From: Kuschelorhynchus macadamiae
Taxonomy: Eukaryota > Arthropoda > Insecta > Coleoptera > Curculionidae
Length of the DNA stretch: 64,000 bases
NCBI GenBank assembly: GCA_030620095.1
Contig: JAUTXW010002178.1
Span: 22,501-86,500, forward strand
Direction: 5' to 3'
Shown: positions 1 to 12,953 of the stretch, piece after piece
How the letters are laid out: each line of letters starts with the position of its first letter
How positions within the stretch are numbered: the first letter of the stretch is position 1
Made by a program: the position numbers and the translations under genes
The notes under the pieces: model-generated
The model's database searches: none
The model's input: the letters and a program-made list of their open reading frames with translations, nothing else
Told to the model about the DNA's origin: nothing

Positions 1-610
1 ATCTTAGGAAAATTGGATTGGATAATAAGTTTTTTTTAGTAATAATTTGTTTAACATTGTTCCGCCATATTTGATGTTTCCGAAAAGGTTGTCAGGTAAC
101 AATTGAAGTCAATCTGGTAAGGAGTTTTTAAGCTATTCCGCGAACTGACAGACAGGCTGATAGACGGAACGACGGAATTGAGAGAACATATTTTTTGGCA
201 TATAGAGACGCTGAAATGTGAGATATGTAAAACCTGAGAGGATGATTTTTTACGATTATAAACATTTTATTTGACCGCCATTTTATTCGGCCATCTTGAA
301 TTAGTACCAGAATTTTACTAGTTGAACTCTATACCACAGTTAGTTATGATACACAATTTGAAATCAATCTATTAAGTAGTTTTTTCAGGCTTAATTTTTA
401 AATATATTATTAAGCCTCCATTTTGTTCCGCCGTCTTGGATTCGTACCAAAATTTTACTAGTTGATTCCAACATAATACTTTGATGTTTGTGCAAAATTT
501 GAGATAAATTGGAAGTTTTTAATAATTTTTTTTAACATTTCACTAGGCCGCCATTTTGTTTCACCATATTGGATTTTTACCAAAATATTACCAGGTCATC
601 CTGGTATGAC
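1..610 (+). repeat. ~140-bp tandem repeat array with 'cagacag' tail module
   Basis: Degenerate units of about 135-140 bp, each with the core 'ccgccattttgtt' then 'ttggattcgtacc' then 'ttttaccagtt' and 'gtgcaaaatttga', spaced regularly near 270, 412 and 545. One unit ends in a GACAGACAGG-rich tail near 145-175. The same modules recur at five or more other places in the window. It is non-coding. It may be the internal satellite of a non-autonomous transposon; the family is not identified. Confidence 0.75.
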
Positions 611-1848
611 CTTATTCTTTTATTAAAGAGGTAATTGAGTTAATAAACTACATCAATGCAGTACATCGCATCATCATACTGTGCAAAGTAGAAGCCAGGG
701 TAGGTGCGGTGCACTGTTACGAACATATCCTTATGCCATCCATTACGAAAATCTATCTGGGATAGCCTTAACTTGGGCCCTATTCATGAATCAAAGATAT
801 GACCTATGTATGTAGGGCGTAAATGATTTTGGTATCAGAAATACCTAGTTTTATTAATTTTTATTTGATCAAATAATTTACCTACCCTATTTCCTTGGGA
901 ACTCCAGGCTTCAATCTACACAGCCTAATGGGAGATTCGCGCCTCCTCATGCACTCTTGGATCTTCCTACATGCAAGGCCTTGCTTTTCGTGCTAGTTTA
1001 TTATTTTAAATCAGATTTAGTAAAATAGAAACATATATAGAGTATGCAATTCTAATAGAGGAGTTTCTCTAATTCTATAGCTTTTGAAAATAGGTGCTTG
1101 AAAAAACATTTGAATAGAAAAATTGTTAGTGAATCAGGCAGTCACCGAAAAAGTCTAAATTGCATGATAATTAAACAAAACCATTAATCTCGCTACTAGA
1201 CTCTGCATTAATGATATAGCGACAGCTGATCTAAGTCATCCTCCATCTTCCTTCTTCACGATGTGAAGTTTTCTTTGCAGAGGATATGAACAGGAAGATA
1301 AATCAGTTACGCATGTACTTTTCTAAATCAAAGGTTCCATTTTTTTTAAACGCAGCCTAAAGAAAGTTCTCTGATATCGTCCTCTATTTTTTAAAGGGTA
1401 GGCTGCATGGTTGATGAGCGAGGTTAAGCCGTGTTCGTTCGCAGATGAATGTGCATAGAGGTCAATGTTAGCTAGGTGCAGAGTCGTTTTTAGGCGTGTG
1501 CACGTAGTACATGCACAAAAACGATTGTAGAAGCAGCCAGGATGCAAAGATAAAAACTACTACTTTGACGTCTGCACTTTAGCACAATTTATTTCCTAAT
1601 TAAACAAACGATATTTTAGAACATACCTCCCATTTTTGTATGTAATATTTTATTTCTGCCTTTAAGATAAAAAAGCATACGATATTGTTTGGGGTTGAAC
1701 GTTGATATTGTTTCAGTGAGCAACAGAGCGGCTTTATCAAAGGCGGCGCGCGACGTTCCAACTTTGATTTTTATTTATTTCCAGGAATCACGAAGCCTTG
1801 TTTTTTTCTTTCCTTATGATCTCATCACATATTTCAACTGGCCAAGGA
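1..1848. repeat. Left copy of a ~1.85-kb near-identical direct duplication
   Basis: This stretch recurs at 3235-5082 with a constant offset of 3234 bp. By eye I find only a handful of differences (for example position 3, the base near 1354 and the base near 1785). Identity stops abruptly after 'aaggaaaagtg' at 1848/5082. The left limit cannot be set because the match already starts at base 1. The first ~610 bases are the ~140-bp repeat array; the rest (about 620-1848) resembles no gene or element I know. Short open frames inside (for example 1323-1547, minus) occur in both copies but look like chance. Confidence 0.9.
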
Positions 1849-2619
1849 AAAGTGGTTATATAAGCAGTAACATTAAATATTGAGGGATGAACAAAATGGG
1901 TAGCGCGGTCTTACTAAACCACAAGTAATTCTACACTATTTTTTATGCGTTAATATACAATTACATTAAATCAACATTAGAAAATATGTTTCTGCAATGA
2001 ATTTATTCCGAAAAAAAAAGATAAATAACTTTTATGGCCTGTTTGCATTTACAGTAAACCATAACGGCTATGTATATTTAATTGGAGTCATCTAATTTCT
2101 AGAATTACGCTTACGGGAATCAAAACAAATATGGCTCGTTTCAGTTTTCTTATCATTTGTTTTAAGTGGTTTGTTGGCTTTGTGTACGTTGTTATGAGTG
2201 TAATAATTATTATTGTCTTGGAAAACTTACCAGGTTTTAACATGAATTTATTTGAATTTTATATCCAAAGTAATATATTCTATTCTACATATTATATCTA
2301 GCCTTAATTTCTGAGTTATGACATAGGAAATTATCGGGACCCCTAGTGCATCTAATTTTTCCGAAAAAAATAGGAAAGACGAGTTTCTAAGTAATTTGTT
2401 TAACAAATAGTAGGAGCGTGAGTGATTTTAAAAATCTGAGTGGAATACGGGATTTTTCCACTTGCGCGAATACTATTGATCATTTTTTCTATAGGAAAAA
2501 CTAGATGCACGTGGGATATTTGGTAAGATTATTTCCTGAGTTCAATAAATAATATTTAATATAACCATATTTTTATTTAAAACAACAGTAATAACAATAA
2601 TTATTAAACTAAAAAAATG
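1849..2619. other. AT-rich spacer, nothing recognised
   Basis: Lies between the two duplicated segments. No coding potential, repeat relationship or element end was recognised. Confidence 0.5.
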
Positions 2620-3860
2620 GGTAATTTTCCTTTATCCGGAACTTTCCTCGTTATGATTTTTTTTCCATTTGTTAGTTATAGTGAAGTGTGACCCAATTTA
2701 GTTCAATACATAGTCACAGTATATATGTGTTACACATACTGTGCTTTCAAATATTATTATTGGGCGCCATTTTGTACGATCATATTGGATTCCTACCAAT
2801 ATTTTATCAGTTCCTTTCTACCTATGCCACACTTGACGTTTGGCCATAATAGTAGTAGTAGCCAATAAGTAGTTTTTACATTAACACGTACCGCCAGTTT
2901 GTTACGTTATGTTGAATTCCTACCAGTTTATCCTATTTTCACATTTAATTTTTCTGCAAAGTTTAAAGTCAATTGAACCAGATCTTTTTACATTGATTTT
3001 TTAAAAACTTTCGTAGCCATTTGGTTTCGCCATCTTACATTTGTACCACCACTTTACCAGTTTATCTCTATATCAAACTTAATTCTTGCACAAAAACTGA
3101 AATTAATTTAATAAGTAGTATTTTCAGGCTGATTTTTTAAATATTTTATTAGACCGCTATTTTGTTTTGCTATCTTGGATTGATATCAAAATGTTACCAG
3201 TTCATTCCTATGCAACACTTGATTTTTGTGCAAAATTTTAGGAAAATTGGATTGGATAATAAGTTTTTTTTAGTAATAATTTGTTTAACATTGTTCCGCC
3301 ATATTTGATGTTTCCGAAAAGGTTGTCAGGTAACAATTGAAGTCAATCTGGTAAGGAGTTTTTAAGCTATTCCGCGAACTGACAGACAGGCTGATAGACG
3401 GAACGACGGAATTGAGAGAACATATTTTTTGGCATATAGAGACGCTGAAATGTGAGATATGTAAAACCTGAGAGGATGATTTTTTACGATTATAAACATT
3501 TTATTTGACCGCCATTTTATTCGGCCATCTTGAATTAGTACCAGAATTTTACTAGTTGAACTCTATACCACAGTTAGTTATGATACACAATTTGAAATCA
3601 ATCTATTAAGTAGTTTTTTCAGGCTTAATTTTTAAATATATTATTAAGCCTCCATTTTGTTCCGCCGTCTTGGATTCGTACCAAAATTTTACTAGTTGAT
3701 TCCAACATAATACTTTGATGTTTGTGCAAAATTTGAGATAAATTGGAAGTTTTTAATAATTTTTTTTAACATTTCACTAGGCCGCCATTTTGTTTCACCA
3801 TATTGGATTTTTACCAAAATATTACCAGGTCATCCTGGTATGACCTTATTCTTTTATTAA
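2620..3860 (+). repeat. Copy of the ~140-bp repeat family with its left-end module
   Basis: Starts with a distinctive left module ('cctttatccggaactttcc' near 2631, then 'agtgaagtgtgaccca' near 2680) that also precedes the copies near 9150 and 53420. It then runs through about seven ~140-bp units with the 'gccattttgtt' core and includes the 'gacagacagg' tail near 3380. The right part overlaps the duplicated segment. Confidence 0.7.
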
Positions 3861-5082
3861 AGAGGTAATTGAGTTAATAAACTACATCAATGCAGTACAT
3901 CGCATCATCATACTGTGCAAAGTAGAAGCCAGGGTAGGTGCGGTGCACTGTTACGAACATATCCTTATGCCATCCATTACGAAAATCTATCTGGGATAGC
4001 CTTAACTTGGGCCCTATTCATGAATCAAAGATATGACCTATGTATGTAGGGCGTAAATGATTTTGGTATCAGAAATACCTAGTTTTATTAATTTTTATTT
4101 GATCAAATAATTTACCTACCCTATTTCCTTGGGAACTCCAGGCTTCAATCTACACAGCCTAATGGGAGATTCGCGCCTCCTCATGCACTCTTGGATCTTC
4201 CTACATGCAAGGCCTTGCTTTTCGTGCTAGTTTATTATTTTAAATCAGATTTAGTAAAATAGAAACATATATAGAGTATGCAATTCTAATAGAGGAGTTT
4301 CTCTAATTCTATAGCTTTTGAAAATAGGTGCTTGAAAAAACATTTGAATAGAAAAATTGTTAGTGAATCAGGCAGTCACCGAAAAAGTCTAAATTGCATG
4401 ATAATTAAACAAAACCATTAATCTCGCTACTAGACTCTGCATTAATGATATAGCGACAGCTGATCTAAGTCATCCTCCATCTTCCTTCTTCACGATGTGA
4501 AGTTTTCTTTGCAGAGGATATGAACAGGAAGATAAATCAGTTACGCATGTACTTTTCTAAATCAAAGGTTCCATTTTTTTTAAAGGCAGCCTAAAGAAAG
4601 TTCTCTGATATCGTCCTCTATTTTTTAAAGGGTAGGCTGCATGGTTGATGAGCGAGGTTAAGCCGTGTTCGTTCGCAGATGAATGTGCATAGAGGTCAAT
4701 GTTAGCTAGGTGCAGAGTCGTTTTTAGGCGTGTGCACGTAGTACATGCACAAAAACGATTGTAGAAGCAGCCAGGATGCAAAGATAAAAACTACTACTTT
4801 GACGTCTGCACTTTAGCACAATTTATTTCCTAATTAAACAAACGATATTTTAGAACATACCTCCCATTTTTGTATGTAATATTTTATTTCTGCCTTTAAG
4901 ATAAAAAAGCATACGATATTGTTTGGGGTTGAACGTTGATATTGTTTCAGTGAGCAACAGAGCGGCTTTATCAAAGGCGGCGCGCGACGTTCCAACTTTG
5001 ATTTTTATTTATTTCCAGAAATCACGAAGCCTTGTTTTTTTCTTTCCTTATGATCTCATCACATATTTCAACTGGCCAAGGA
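3235..5082. repeat. Right copy of the ~1.85-kb direct duplication
   Basis: Second copy of the segment at 1-1848. It continues without a break from the ~140-bp repeat array at about 2760-3234, so the left edge is not a recognisable transposon terminus. The right edge at 5082 is sharp: the 1849 side continues 'gttatataagc', the 5083 side 'tacataggag'. The high identity implies a recent duplication or an assembly artefact of two haplotypes. Confidence 0.9.
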
Positions 5083-7439
5083 AAAGTGTACATAGGAGTC
5101 TATAAAATTTTACCTAAGTTTTTGTAAATCATAATTTTGAATTTAGTATTGTTTTACTTTATTAAATTAGTTCTAAAATTCACTTTATGTACTCGACAAA
5201 CAGCTATTTTCTTAATTTCGGACTAACAAAAAAAGGGGTTATTCGTTTAAAATCAAAATTAAAGAGCATATTTATTGCATTATCTATATATACATAATGA
5301 ATTAGAAAAGCTACAGACTGACTTATTGATCACCATATCTCTAAAACCATTAAAAATAAAAGGTTTCAATTCGGCATGCACCGTATTTGTAATGTAGATG
5401 CAATGTATAATGCCTTTGGCATGTCATCTAAATTGTAAAATGGTCTCGAAATTATATTTTGGTAATGTAACTTTAAGAACAAAGTAATTGTTAGTGGATC
5501 TTTAAGTAGAAATGACAGAATAGTCTTTTGAATCATTTTAATTTTTTTTTCAGCTTAAGAAATTATTTGTTGCTATCATTGTTTTGAATATTTTTCAAAT
5601 AACATATTTAAATATTTTTTGAGTTGCGTAAAAACTAAAAAGTTCTTTATAAAAAAATTTAAACAAAAATTTTTTTTTTAAATAAAATTGCACTATTTTA
5701 CCTTTTCTTTCCTGAAAGACTTATTTTGCCATGTTTGCCAAACTATTAGTTTGGCCAATCCTTCATATTAAAGGTGAAGATTAAATTTTTCTTTATTACA
5801 AGCAAATCTTACATTTGAGCCCCCCGATGTATTTTTTTAATTAACTTTATAATTATGTTGGATTAGTAGGTGTTGCATGATGGAACCTATTTCTGTTTAT
5901 ATTGATAGTAAACGGTGTTATTTTTACACTTTATTGGCTGCTTTCAACGACAGCAAGTTAATAAAATGAATATTAAGGCGAAATGCTAAAAATAGCTGAC
6001 GAAAAATATACTGATCGTCTGAATGAAAGTCGTGAAATAATCTATTTATCTGGGTCCTCGTCTTAGCGTAAAAAATAGGGTTTACCATAGGGACAGTCCC
6101 TAAATAAAATTTTTAATATATTTAATGTTCAACCTATTAAGATTATAATTACATCTATGTCAGTAATAAAACTAAATTTATTCTTCTGATATCAGGTGAA
6201 GAGCCTTACCTAAACCTAATAAAATTATGTAATATATAAAAATTAAAACACTTCCACTATATTTATTAAACAACACTTAATATGCTTCTCTAGAGAGTAG
6301 CTTCGTCAGAGGTTGAAAAAAATATACATATAATATAATCTTTCAAAGTGTAGCGTCAGCATCTGACGAAACTACTATGCATGTGTTGGTTAACAATATA
6401 GTGTATAATAGCTTTAACTTTTTCATTTTACATAATAATAAAAATAAAAACAAGGCAAAAGGCAACAAAATATAATCCAATTCAAAAAGAGCACTAAAAT
6501 GTAAATAATAAGTTATTTTAATGTCTCTCGAAAATTAGAACTTATGAAGTGGATATTGTGAAACTAATTCTTAATTACTTACAAAAGATATTTATTATGT
6601 ATTGAGTGACTTGAGTCTAGTACCACGGGAGTAATGTCTATTTACTGTCATTAGTAGTTTAACGCCGACTTCATAAAGTAAAATTTCCAAGATGGAATAA
6701 TATATTATTTTTTCCTTTTTAGTATTTTCTTTGTTGGTTTTATTTTGTTATAATTTTTTTTATTTCATCCTTTTTAGTTCTGTTTGTACAAAGTTATATT
6801 GAAAAAGTCAGCTTTAAAGTTTTCGAGCTCTAAATCTAGGTTAAAAGTTTTGGACGCCCCTAATAAAATAAACAAGTAGTCCATTGTATATGAAATTTTT
6901 CCAGAATCACGGTACTAATATATAAAAAGTCCAATTTATACATATTTATAAAAAATCAGCAATACACATCGTAAAAATTAAACTCATAAGTAAAATTGAA
7001 CTTCCTGTCATTAAAAACCCCGAAAACCATATGAAACACGATATTTTTATACCATTTCCCTTCCCTAACTACCCTGAAAACTTGCTGAACCCTTCAGATC
7101 GGTCATACTATCCCAGAATATATAGGGCCGAATTGATAACCTCCTCCTGCTTTCATAACGACATGGTATAGTGTAAACTACGGAAATATTCTAAATGCTT
7201 GCATGAAAAACGCTCAGACTTTTAATATATTCCCCATAATTTTATTATCGCCGCAAATATATAATACGCTTTTATAAAATAATAAACAGGTAACATATGT
7301 TTTAGTATAATATATTTAAAGTGTCTAAAAATTTCGTTCCGGTATTTGGTTCCCATGAACCAGGGTCCTGAAACACTTTGTTATCAAAATGCGGTGCGTT
7401 AAAATTTACTTTTCTGGGGATATTTGATTCAATTTTGGC
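5083..7439. other. AT-rich non-coding stretch
   Basis: Dense stops in all frames, homopolymer runs, no recognised element ends and no protein similarity seen. Confidence 0.5.
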
Positions 7440-7479
7440 ACAAGATAAACCGTAATTAATACGGCTATAAAGTGACTAT

Positions 7480-7695
7480 ATATCTATCGGGCTTCCAGGT
7501 TTATTTTACAAATTTAAATGTCCCTTGGATTACTTAAATTAATTTAGAAACTTGTGTTTAAAAACATGGATAGTTTTAATGGGTTTAGTATCAGCTTTTG
7601 TATTACCTAAATAAAAGCTAAAAACCATGAAAACTGTCTGTCCCGGCGACATGAAATTTGTAAAATAAAGCAGGGAGCCCGATAGAAGCACCAAA
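7480..7695. repeat. Imperfect inverted repeat, MITE-like
   Basis: 'ctatcgggcttccaggttt' near 7486 is answered by the reverse complement of a matching stretch near 7650-7688 (which includes 'gggagcccgatag'). An inner hairpin is formed by 'aaaacatggatagtttt' near 7560 and its degenerate complement near 7625. Related fragments recur to about 7870. It fits a small decayed fold-back element; the family is unknown. Confidence 0.5.
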
Positions 7696-8682
7696 ATAGG
7701 TCAGTGTTGCTACAGCAAAAGCAAGCTGATGCTAAAACCATCAACATTGTCCATGTTTTGAAACACATTTTTCTGAATTACTTGAATACCGTGTAAGATA
7801 TCAAAAAAGTAAAATTTGTCAAATAAAACAGGAAATTCGATACAAGTACTAAATATTTTGGGAAGGTCAGAGGAGTCCTAACCCGAATAAACGTTACACC
7901 TTATATATATATATTAATATAATGTCCGAATACTGTACATACATATACATACTAAGATATAAAGGTATATGCTCGGGCTCTGAATTCCACTGCGAGACAC
8001 TCAGTGCAGGGTATTTTTTAATAATAAATAAAATTAGGATATTTAGCGTTTTAATTAACAATTATGTATGACAAGCGAGAAAAATGAAAATATAATGCGG
8101 GATGTCCGCAGAAATTCAGGACGGTTAGCAACCTTATACACTAATTACTAACGTACTTCCTTTCAATTCCTATACCTGGCTTGCACATTTGGCACAAAAG
8201 GTAAAGTAAACTTATAAACCAGGGATTAAAGCTTGTTCAGATGGATAAAGTGGTTTACTCAAGTGGCAAGCTTTGTTCTATTTTTCTGTGTGTTCCCCAC
8301 CACTCGGGTAGCTACGTTCGGACGCGTTTACTAGTCGAAAATATTAATTTGTTTAAATGTGGCTCAGTATTCAAAATGTTTTCCCCCTCTCTGTATTTAA
8401 ACAACCTAGTTTGACACTATATTGACGGACTTAAGGGAAAGTTACTCAACAAAATAACGGTTGCCCTCAACTACGGGATGTAAGCAACATAACAACTTAC
8501 ATTCCGATAGAAATAATGTGAAATTTCCATTACGTTTTAACTAGAATCATAAGTATCTTTAATTTTTTTATGTGCGTCAAGTAAACATTATATAAAATGC
8601 AGGTGTATTAACTGATTAATTAATTATTACGATTACGATCAGTATATTTTCAAAATTTTGATAATTGTTTTTTGTTTTTACT

Positions 8683-9170
8683 TCCCTCGTAAAAGGAAAT
8701 GTATCGAATCGAAAAACATGTTTTCTAAATTCCATCCATCTACCTGTCGGTCTGTCTGTTCGGGAAATCTAAAAAACTACTAACGATTGAGTTCAAATTT
8801 TGGTCAAACATTTACCCCCGTATTCACTATAAAAAGATTTAAGAGTTAGACCAGGTCTAGTTACCATGGTACTTAAAACTCTTAGCCAGTTATGTTTCGC
8901 TAATGTCACTGTGGTTTAGTAATTGTGACATTTAGAAAAATTATTTATTCAGTTGTTGCTTATGTCATTTTAAACCCATAAGTGTCAAGTTAAACCTGGT
9001 CTAAATTTAAACCTCTTTAGTGAATACGGGTGTAAGGGTTTTATAAGGATGACCTGATAACAGTTTGGTAAAAATCCAGTATGGCGAAATCAAACGGCGT
9101 TTAGTGAAATGTTAAAAAAATTATTACAAAAAATCGATACATTTCCTATACCCGGAACTTCCCTCCCCTC
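8683..9170. repeat. Copy of the ~140-bp repeat family, mostly inverted, split by a MITE
   Basis: Carries 'gtcggtctgtctgttc' (reverse complement of the gacagac tail) and 'aaaatccagtatggcgaaat' (reverse complement of the array core). Its ends share 'aaggaaatgtatcga' in inverted orientation (near 8693 and 9140-9155). The MITE at 8816-9032 sits inside it. Confidence 0.55.
8816..9032. mobile_element. MITE (family A, copy 1), ~217 bp
   Basis: Ends are inverted repeats: left 'cccgtattcacta' continuing through 'ttagaccaggtct', right 'aacctggtctaa' continuing to 'tagtgaatacggg'. The TIRs are about 35-40 bp with mismatches. A second copy of the same family lies at 32458-32679. No coding capacity, so it is non-autonomous; I could not define a convincing target-site duplication. 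Confidence 0.7.
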
Positions 9171-10560
9171 GTTATAAATCTTTCCTTTTGTTAGTATTAG
9201 TGTAGTGTGACACAATCTAATTCCGCACATAATCATTTAGTAACACATATATTCTGTCTTTTCAAACATTTTATTGGTCGTCATTTTTTCCCCATATTGA
9301 ATTCGTACCAGTATTTTTCTAGTTTCTACTTATGCCATACTTGATTTTTTTTACATAATTAAAAATAAATTGAATAAGCAATTTTTTACACTGATTTTTT
9401 TTTAATTTTTTTACACCGCCATTTTATTCCGTCATGTTGAATTCATACCAAACTTTTATCTCTAATTTTTGTGAAATAATTAAAGTCAATTGAATAAAAG
9501 GTTTTTTTGCGGTAATAAACAATTTATTTGGTCTTCATTTTATTCCGCCATCTTGAATTCGTTCCATAATTTCTACCAATTTATCTCTATATCACACTTA
9601 ATTCCTGCACAAAATTTGAAATTAATGTAATAAGTAGTTTTTTCAGTCTGATATTTTACTAGGCCGCCACTTGGTTATACTCTCTTGGATTCGTTCCAAA
9701 ATATTAACCATTTCATTCTAATGCAGTACTTGATTTTTGTACAACATTTCAGGTAAATTGGATAATTTGTTTACTAATTAATTTCTTAACACTTCACTAG
9801 GCTTCCATTTTCTTACGCCATACTGGTTTTTTACCAAAATATTACCAGTTCATTACTACGTAATACTTGAATTTTGTGCAAATTTGATGTAAATTGGTTA
9901 AGTAGTTTTTTAATAATATTTTGTTCCGCTATATTGAATTTTTACCAAGATTTTAGCGTGTCATCTCATCCCCATAATATGCTCCTTAATTTTTCACCAC
10001 AATTTGAAGTCAAACTTGTAAGTAAATTTTTAGCTATGCCACGAATAGACAGACCGACGGAATTGAGAAATATGTTTTGCGAGGGAAGCTTTAAATTGAA
10101 AACTATTATACTGGTAAAATTTTGGTACGAATCCAAAATGGCGACCTAATAAAATATTTAAAAAATAAACTTAAAAAACTAGTTACTAGATTGATTTCAA
10201 ATTTTGTGCAGACAACTTGGTAAAATTGTACTACTCAAGATGACGGAACAAAATGGCGACCAAATATATTGTTTTAAAAATCAACGTAAAACATCTCCTT
10301 ATTCAATTAATTTTAATTTTTGCACAAAAATAAAACTACTTATTTAATTTATTTTAAATTATGCCCAAAAATCCAGTGCGGAATAGTTAGAAACTGTTTG
10401 GTAAGAATTTAGTATCGCAGAACTAAAACCCAATAAAAATGTTTGATCAGGGAGTATTTGTTATTAAATGACTATGTGCTGAACTAAATTGGACTACACT
10501 TCACTATTCCTAATAAAAGGAAATATTCATAACGAGTAAAGGAATTTTACAGATTTTTTT
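9140..10560. repeat. Long ~140-bp repeat array whose right part is inverted
   Basis: From the left-end module near 9150 ('cccggaacttccct'), units run in + orientation to about 10080. From about 10105 to 10540 the same units run in reverse complement ('gaatccaaaatggcgacc', 'caagatgacggaaca'), ending near 10530 with the reverse complement of the left-end module ('ttcataacgag'). The whole is therefore a head-to-head fold-back of two copies. Open frames inside (for example 9874-10149) are repeat-derived. Confidence 0.65.
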
Positions 10561-10708
10561 TCTCAATTTGTATGATACTTGCTAACTCCAGAGATCCTTC
10601 ATCTCTAAATAATGTTTCTGACAATGTTGAAGTACTACTAGAGACTTTTAGATTTATTTTATTGTATACCGTTTTATTCGCTACCTACTTTTGATTGTTG
10701 GCTCACTT

Positions 10709-11152
10709 TCAGTGGAGAAAGGTATATAAACTTTCCGCAGTAGTGGCGTATTTCATTCGAACTTCAATGTTCGAAGCGTATTTTGATCCCCGATGTCGCT
10801 TGATAACTAAAACATTAAAACCAGTATTCGCTAAGAAAGTGCTTTTGCTTCTATAACCCTCATTTTTCCTTTTATAAAATGCGCCGATTTTCGGATACTT
10901 GCAAATATCTATATTTTTCTCGATAAAAAGAGATTTCGACATAAAAATCTCACACCATAATCTTACAGGAGACTTCAATATAAGCAAGTTCACCTGCATT
11001 GGCAGTTTTTGTTTGGCTTTATTTCTTAAACGGCTTATGCGCTGCTCATACCATTTGGTTTTTCGATTTTTTCGGTAGGAAAAAAGTAGTTCCACACTAA
11101 AATAAATCTCACTTACGTCCCCCTGCGACATTTTTAGTCTGTTAAATTGCAC
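10709..11152 (-). CDS. Unrecognised 147-codon open frame
   Basis: The longest open frame in the 5-12 kb region. The predicted product is basic, rich in Lys/Arg, with no signal peptide, membrane segment or motif that I recognise. It lies just outside the inverted repeat array. No splice, promoter or polyadenylation context supports it. It may be a fragment of a transposon protein or chance; I cannot tell which. Confidence 0.2.
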   Translation of the reverse strand: MQFNRLKMSQGDVSEIYFSVELLFSYRKNRKTKWYEQRISRLRNKAKQKLPMQVNLLILKSPVRLWCEIFMSKSLFIEKNIDICKYPKIGAFYKRKNEGYRSKSTFLANTGFNVLVIKRHRGSKYASNIEVRMKYATTAESLYTFLH

Positions 11153-12289
11153 TTGTAAGATACTCTTATAATAGTGCCTTTTTTATTCAAAAGTTACTAT
11201 GAAAAAGTATCGGAATTAAGAAGTAGTATTTTTCATGAGTTTAAGTGAGGACACGATGAAAAGAACCCGGAAGTTCATTTATAAGCATTCATAAGGGCTT
11301 TCGTAATTTTTCCCACACGTGACACTTCAACGGATATAGTTTATCACTTGTATATTTCAAGAGGAAGTTGCATAGGTTGCAAATACCACTTGCCAAAAAC
11401 GATTGTTAATGCTACACATAAAATTACTCATTCGCAAATTTTATACCATGGCAATGTTCCAAGTATTACAAACTGGATTTATTTTATTTTTATTTTAAGC
11501 ATATGACTGTTCTATTCGCAGTTGCAAATAACCGTGTAAATGTAGATTTCTCTACATCTGGATAAGCAAGGCATAATTTTACCGTGTTGGTATTGGTCTA
11601 CTTGTGATGCGATTCAGGGGGTTAACCAAATATTTTGAGGGAAAGAGGGGGGGGGTAAATATAGATCACCTATAGACCTAAGGCTGATACTACCAGCAGA
11701 TCAAATGTAAGAATAAAGATTTAAAATGTGCATTGGTAATACAATAAAAAAAAATTGCGGATATTATTTTCCGCGTGTTGTGCTGTCTCGTATATAAGGA
11801 ATTTAATTTTGTTGCAGTATATATTCTGAACTGAATATATTAATATTATAGTGTTTTTTTTTTGAAAAATGTATATTTAAAATTATTTTTTTATTATTTA
11901 TTGCATGGTTTGTAAAATTTCAACTATAAAATAATTAAAACTTTTTACTGCGGAATATTGAACATGGGGTGACGTTTTGGAAATTCCATATACCGGGCTG
12001 GAATCTACGACACCTTACACTTGTTATGGAGGCTGAGGTAACAAACTGTAAAAATGAAATAGAACTTAACTTTTGTCCGAGTAGCCTCTCCTCGGGCCTC
12101 TCATATACCATATTGCCGTTTTATTTCCATTTTTATGTTTATATTTTCGTATCTATTGTCTTATTCCCAACTCTATTATCATATTGCCTTTAGTATGTTT
12201 TCTCTGTTTTCGTTAGCTTTAAATTATGTTTTTCAAAAGATCCGACAGTTAATATTGAATTATCAAATTTAGTATATCTAAACTTTAAC
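11153..12289. other. AT-rich non-coding stretch
   Basis: No supported gene. It holds a poly-G run near 11648 and several T/A homopolymers. The short open frame at 11969-12193 shows no recognisable protein features. Confidence 0.45.
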
Positions 12290-12953
12290 CCGCCTCGGTT
12301 GCTCAGTTTTAATTTTGTTTTGCTATCTTATATTCATACTAATGTGTTACCAGTTCATTCTTATGTAGCACTTGATTTTCGTGCAATATTTGAGATAAAT
12401 TGGATAATTAGTTTTTTTAGTAATATTTTTTACCAGGTCATCCACATATGGGCAATGAAGTCAATCTGATGAGTAGTTTTTAAGCTGTGCCACGAATCGA
12501 CAGATAGACAGACAAACCGACAGACGGGCCGACGGACTTGAAAAAAACAGACTTTTTGGGCATCTAGGGACGCTAAATCGCGAAGATATGTATGTAAAAC
12601 TTAAGAAAGTGATTTTTACTAGTTCATCTCTATACTACAATTAGTTATGGCAAAATTTGAAATCAGTTCATAAAGTAGTTTTTTAAATATTTTATTAAGC
12701 CGTCATTTTGTTTCGCCATATTGGATTCGTACCAAAATTTTACCAGTTGATGCCTATATAAAACTGAACTGCGAAATTTGAGATAAATTGGATAATCAGT
12801 TATATTAGTAATATTTCTTTACGTTTCACTAGGCCGCCATCTTGTTTCAGCATATTGGATTTTTACCAAAATATAACCGGGTTATCCCCATATGAGCCTT
12901 AATTTTTGCTTAAAATTTGAAGTCAATCTGTGGAGTAGTTTTTAAGCTATGCT
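12290..12953 (+). repeat. Copy of the ~140-bp repeat family, truncated by Tigger insertion
   Basis: Several array units ('ccgtcattttgtttcgcc', 'ggattcgtaccaaaatttt') and a gacagac tail near 12495-12540. The sequence stops at 'aagctatgcta' (12944-12954), where other copies continue into the tail, which marks the left insertion point of the Tigger-like element. Confidence 0.65.

Noticed and set aside
1323..1547. 74-codon frame repeated at 4557-4781
   Set aside because: Present twice only because the DNA is duplicated; no codon-level constraint or motif is visible.
1..5082. LTR retrotransposon with the 1.85-kb repeats as LTRs
   Set aside because: No TG...CA ends, no primer-binding site, no gag/pol between the repeats (only 1.4 kb of non-coding DNA), and the repeat starts inside a satellite-like array.
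6280..6400. Hammerhead-like 'ctgacgaaac' near 6365 and 'ctgacgaag' (minus) near 6310
   Set aside because: Core pieces are present but no stem II or correctly spaced GAAA partner could be drawn.
9874..10149. 91-codon frame
   Set aside because: It runs through the ~140-bp repeat array and its inverted partner; repeat-derived.
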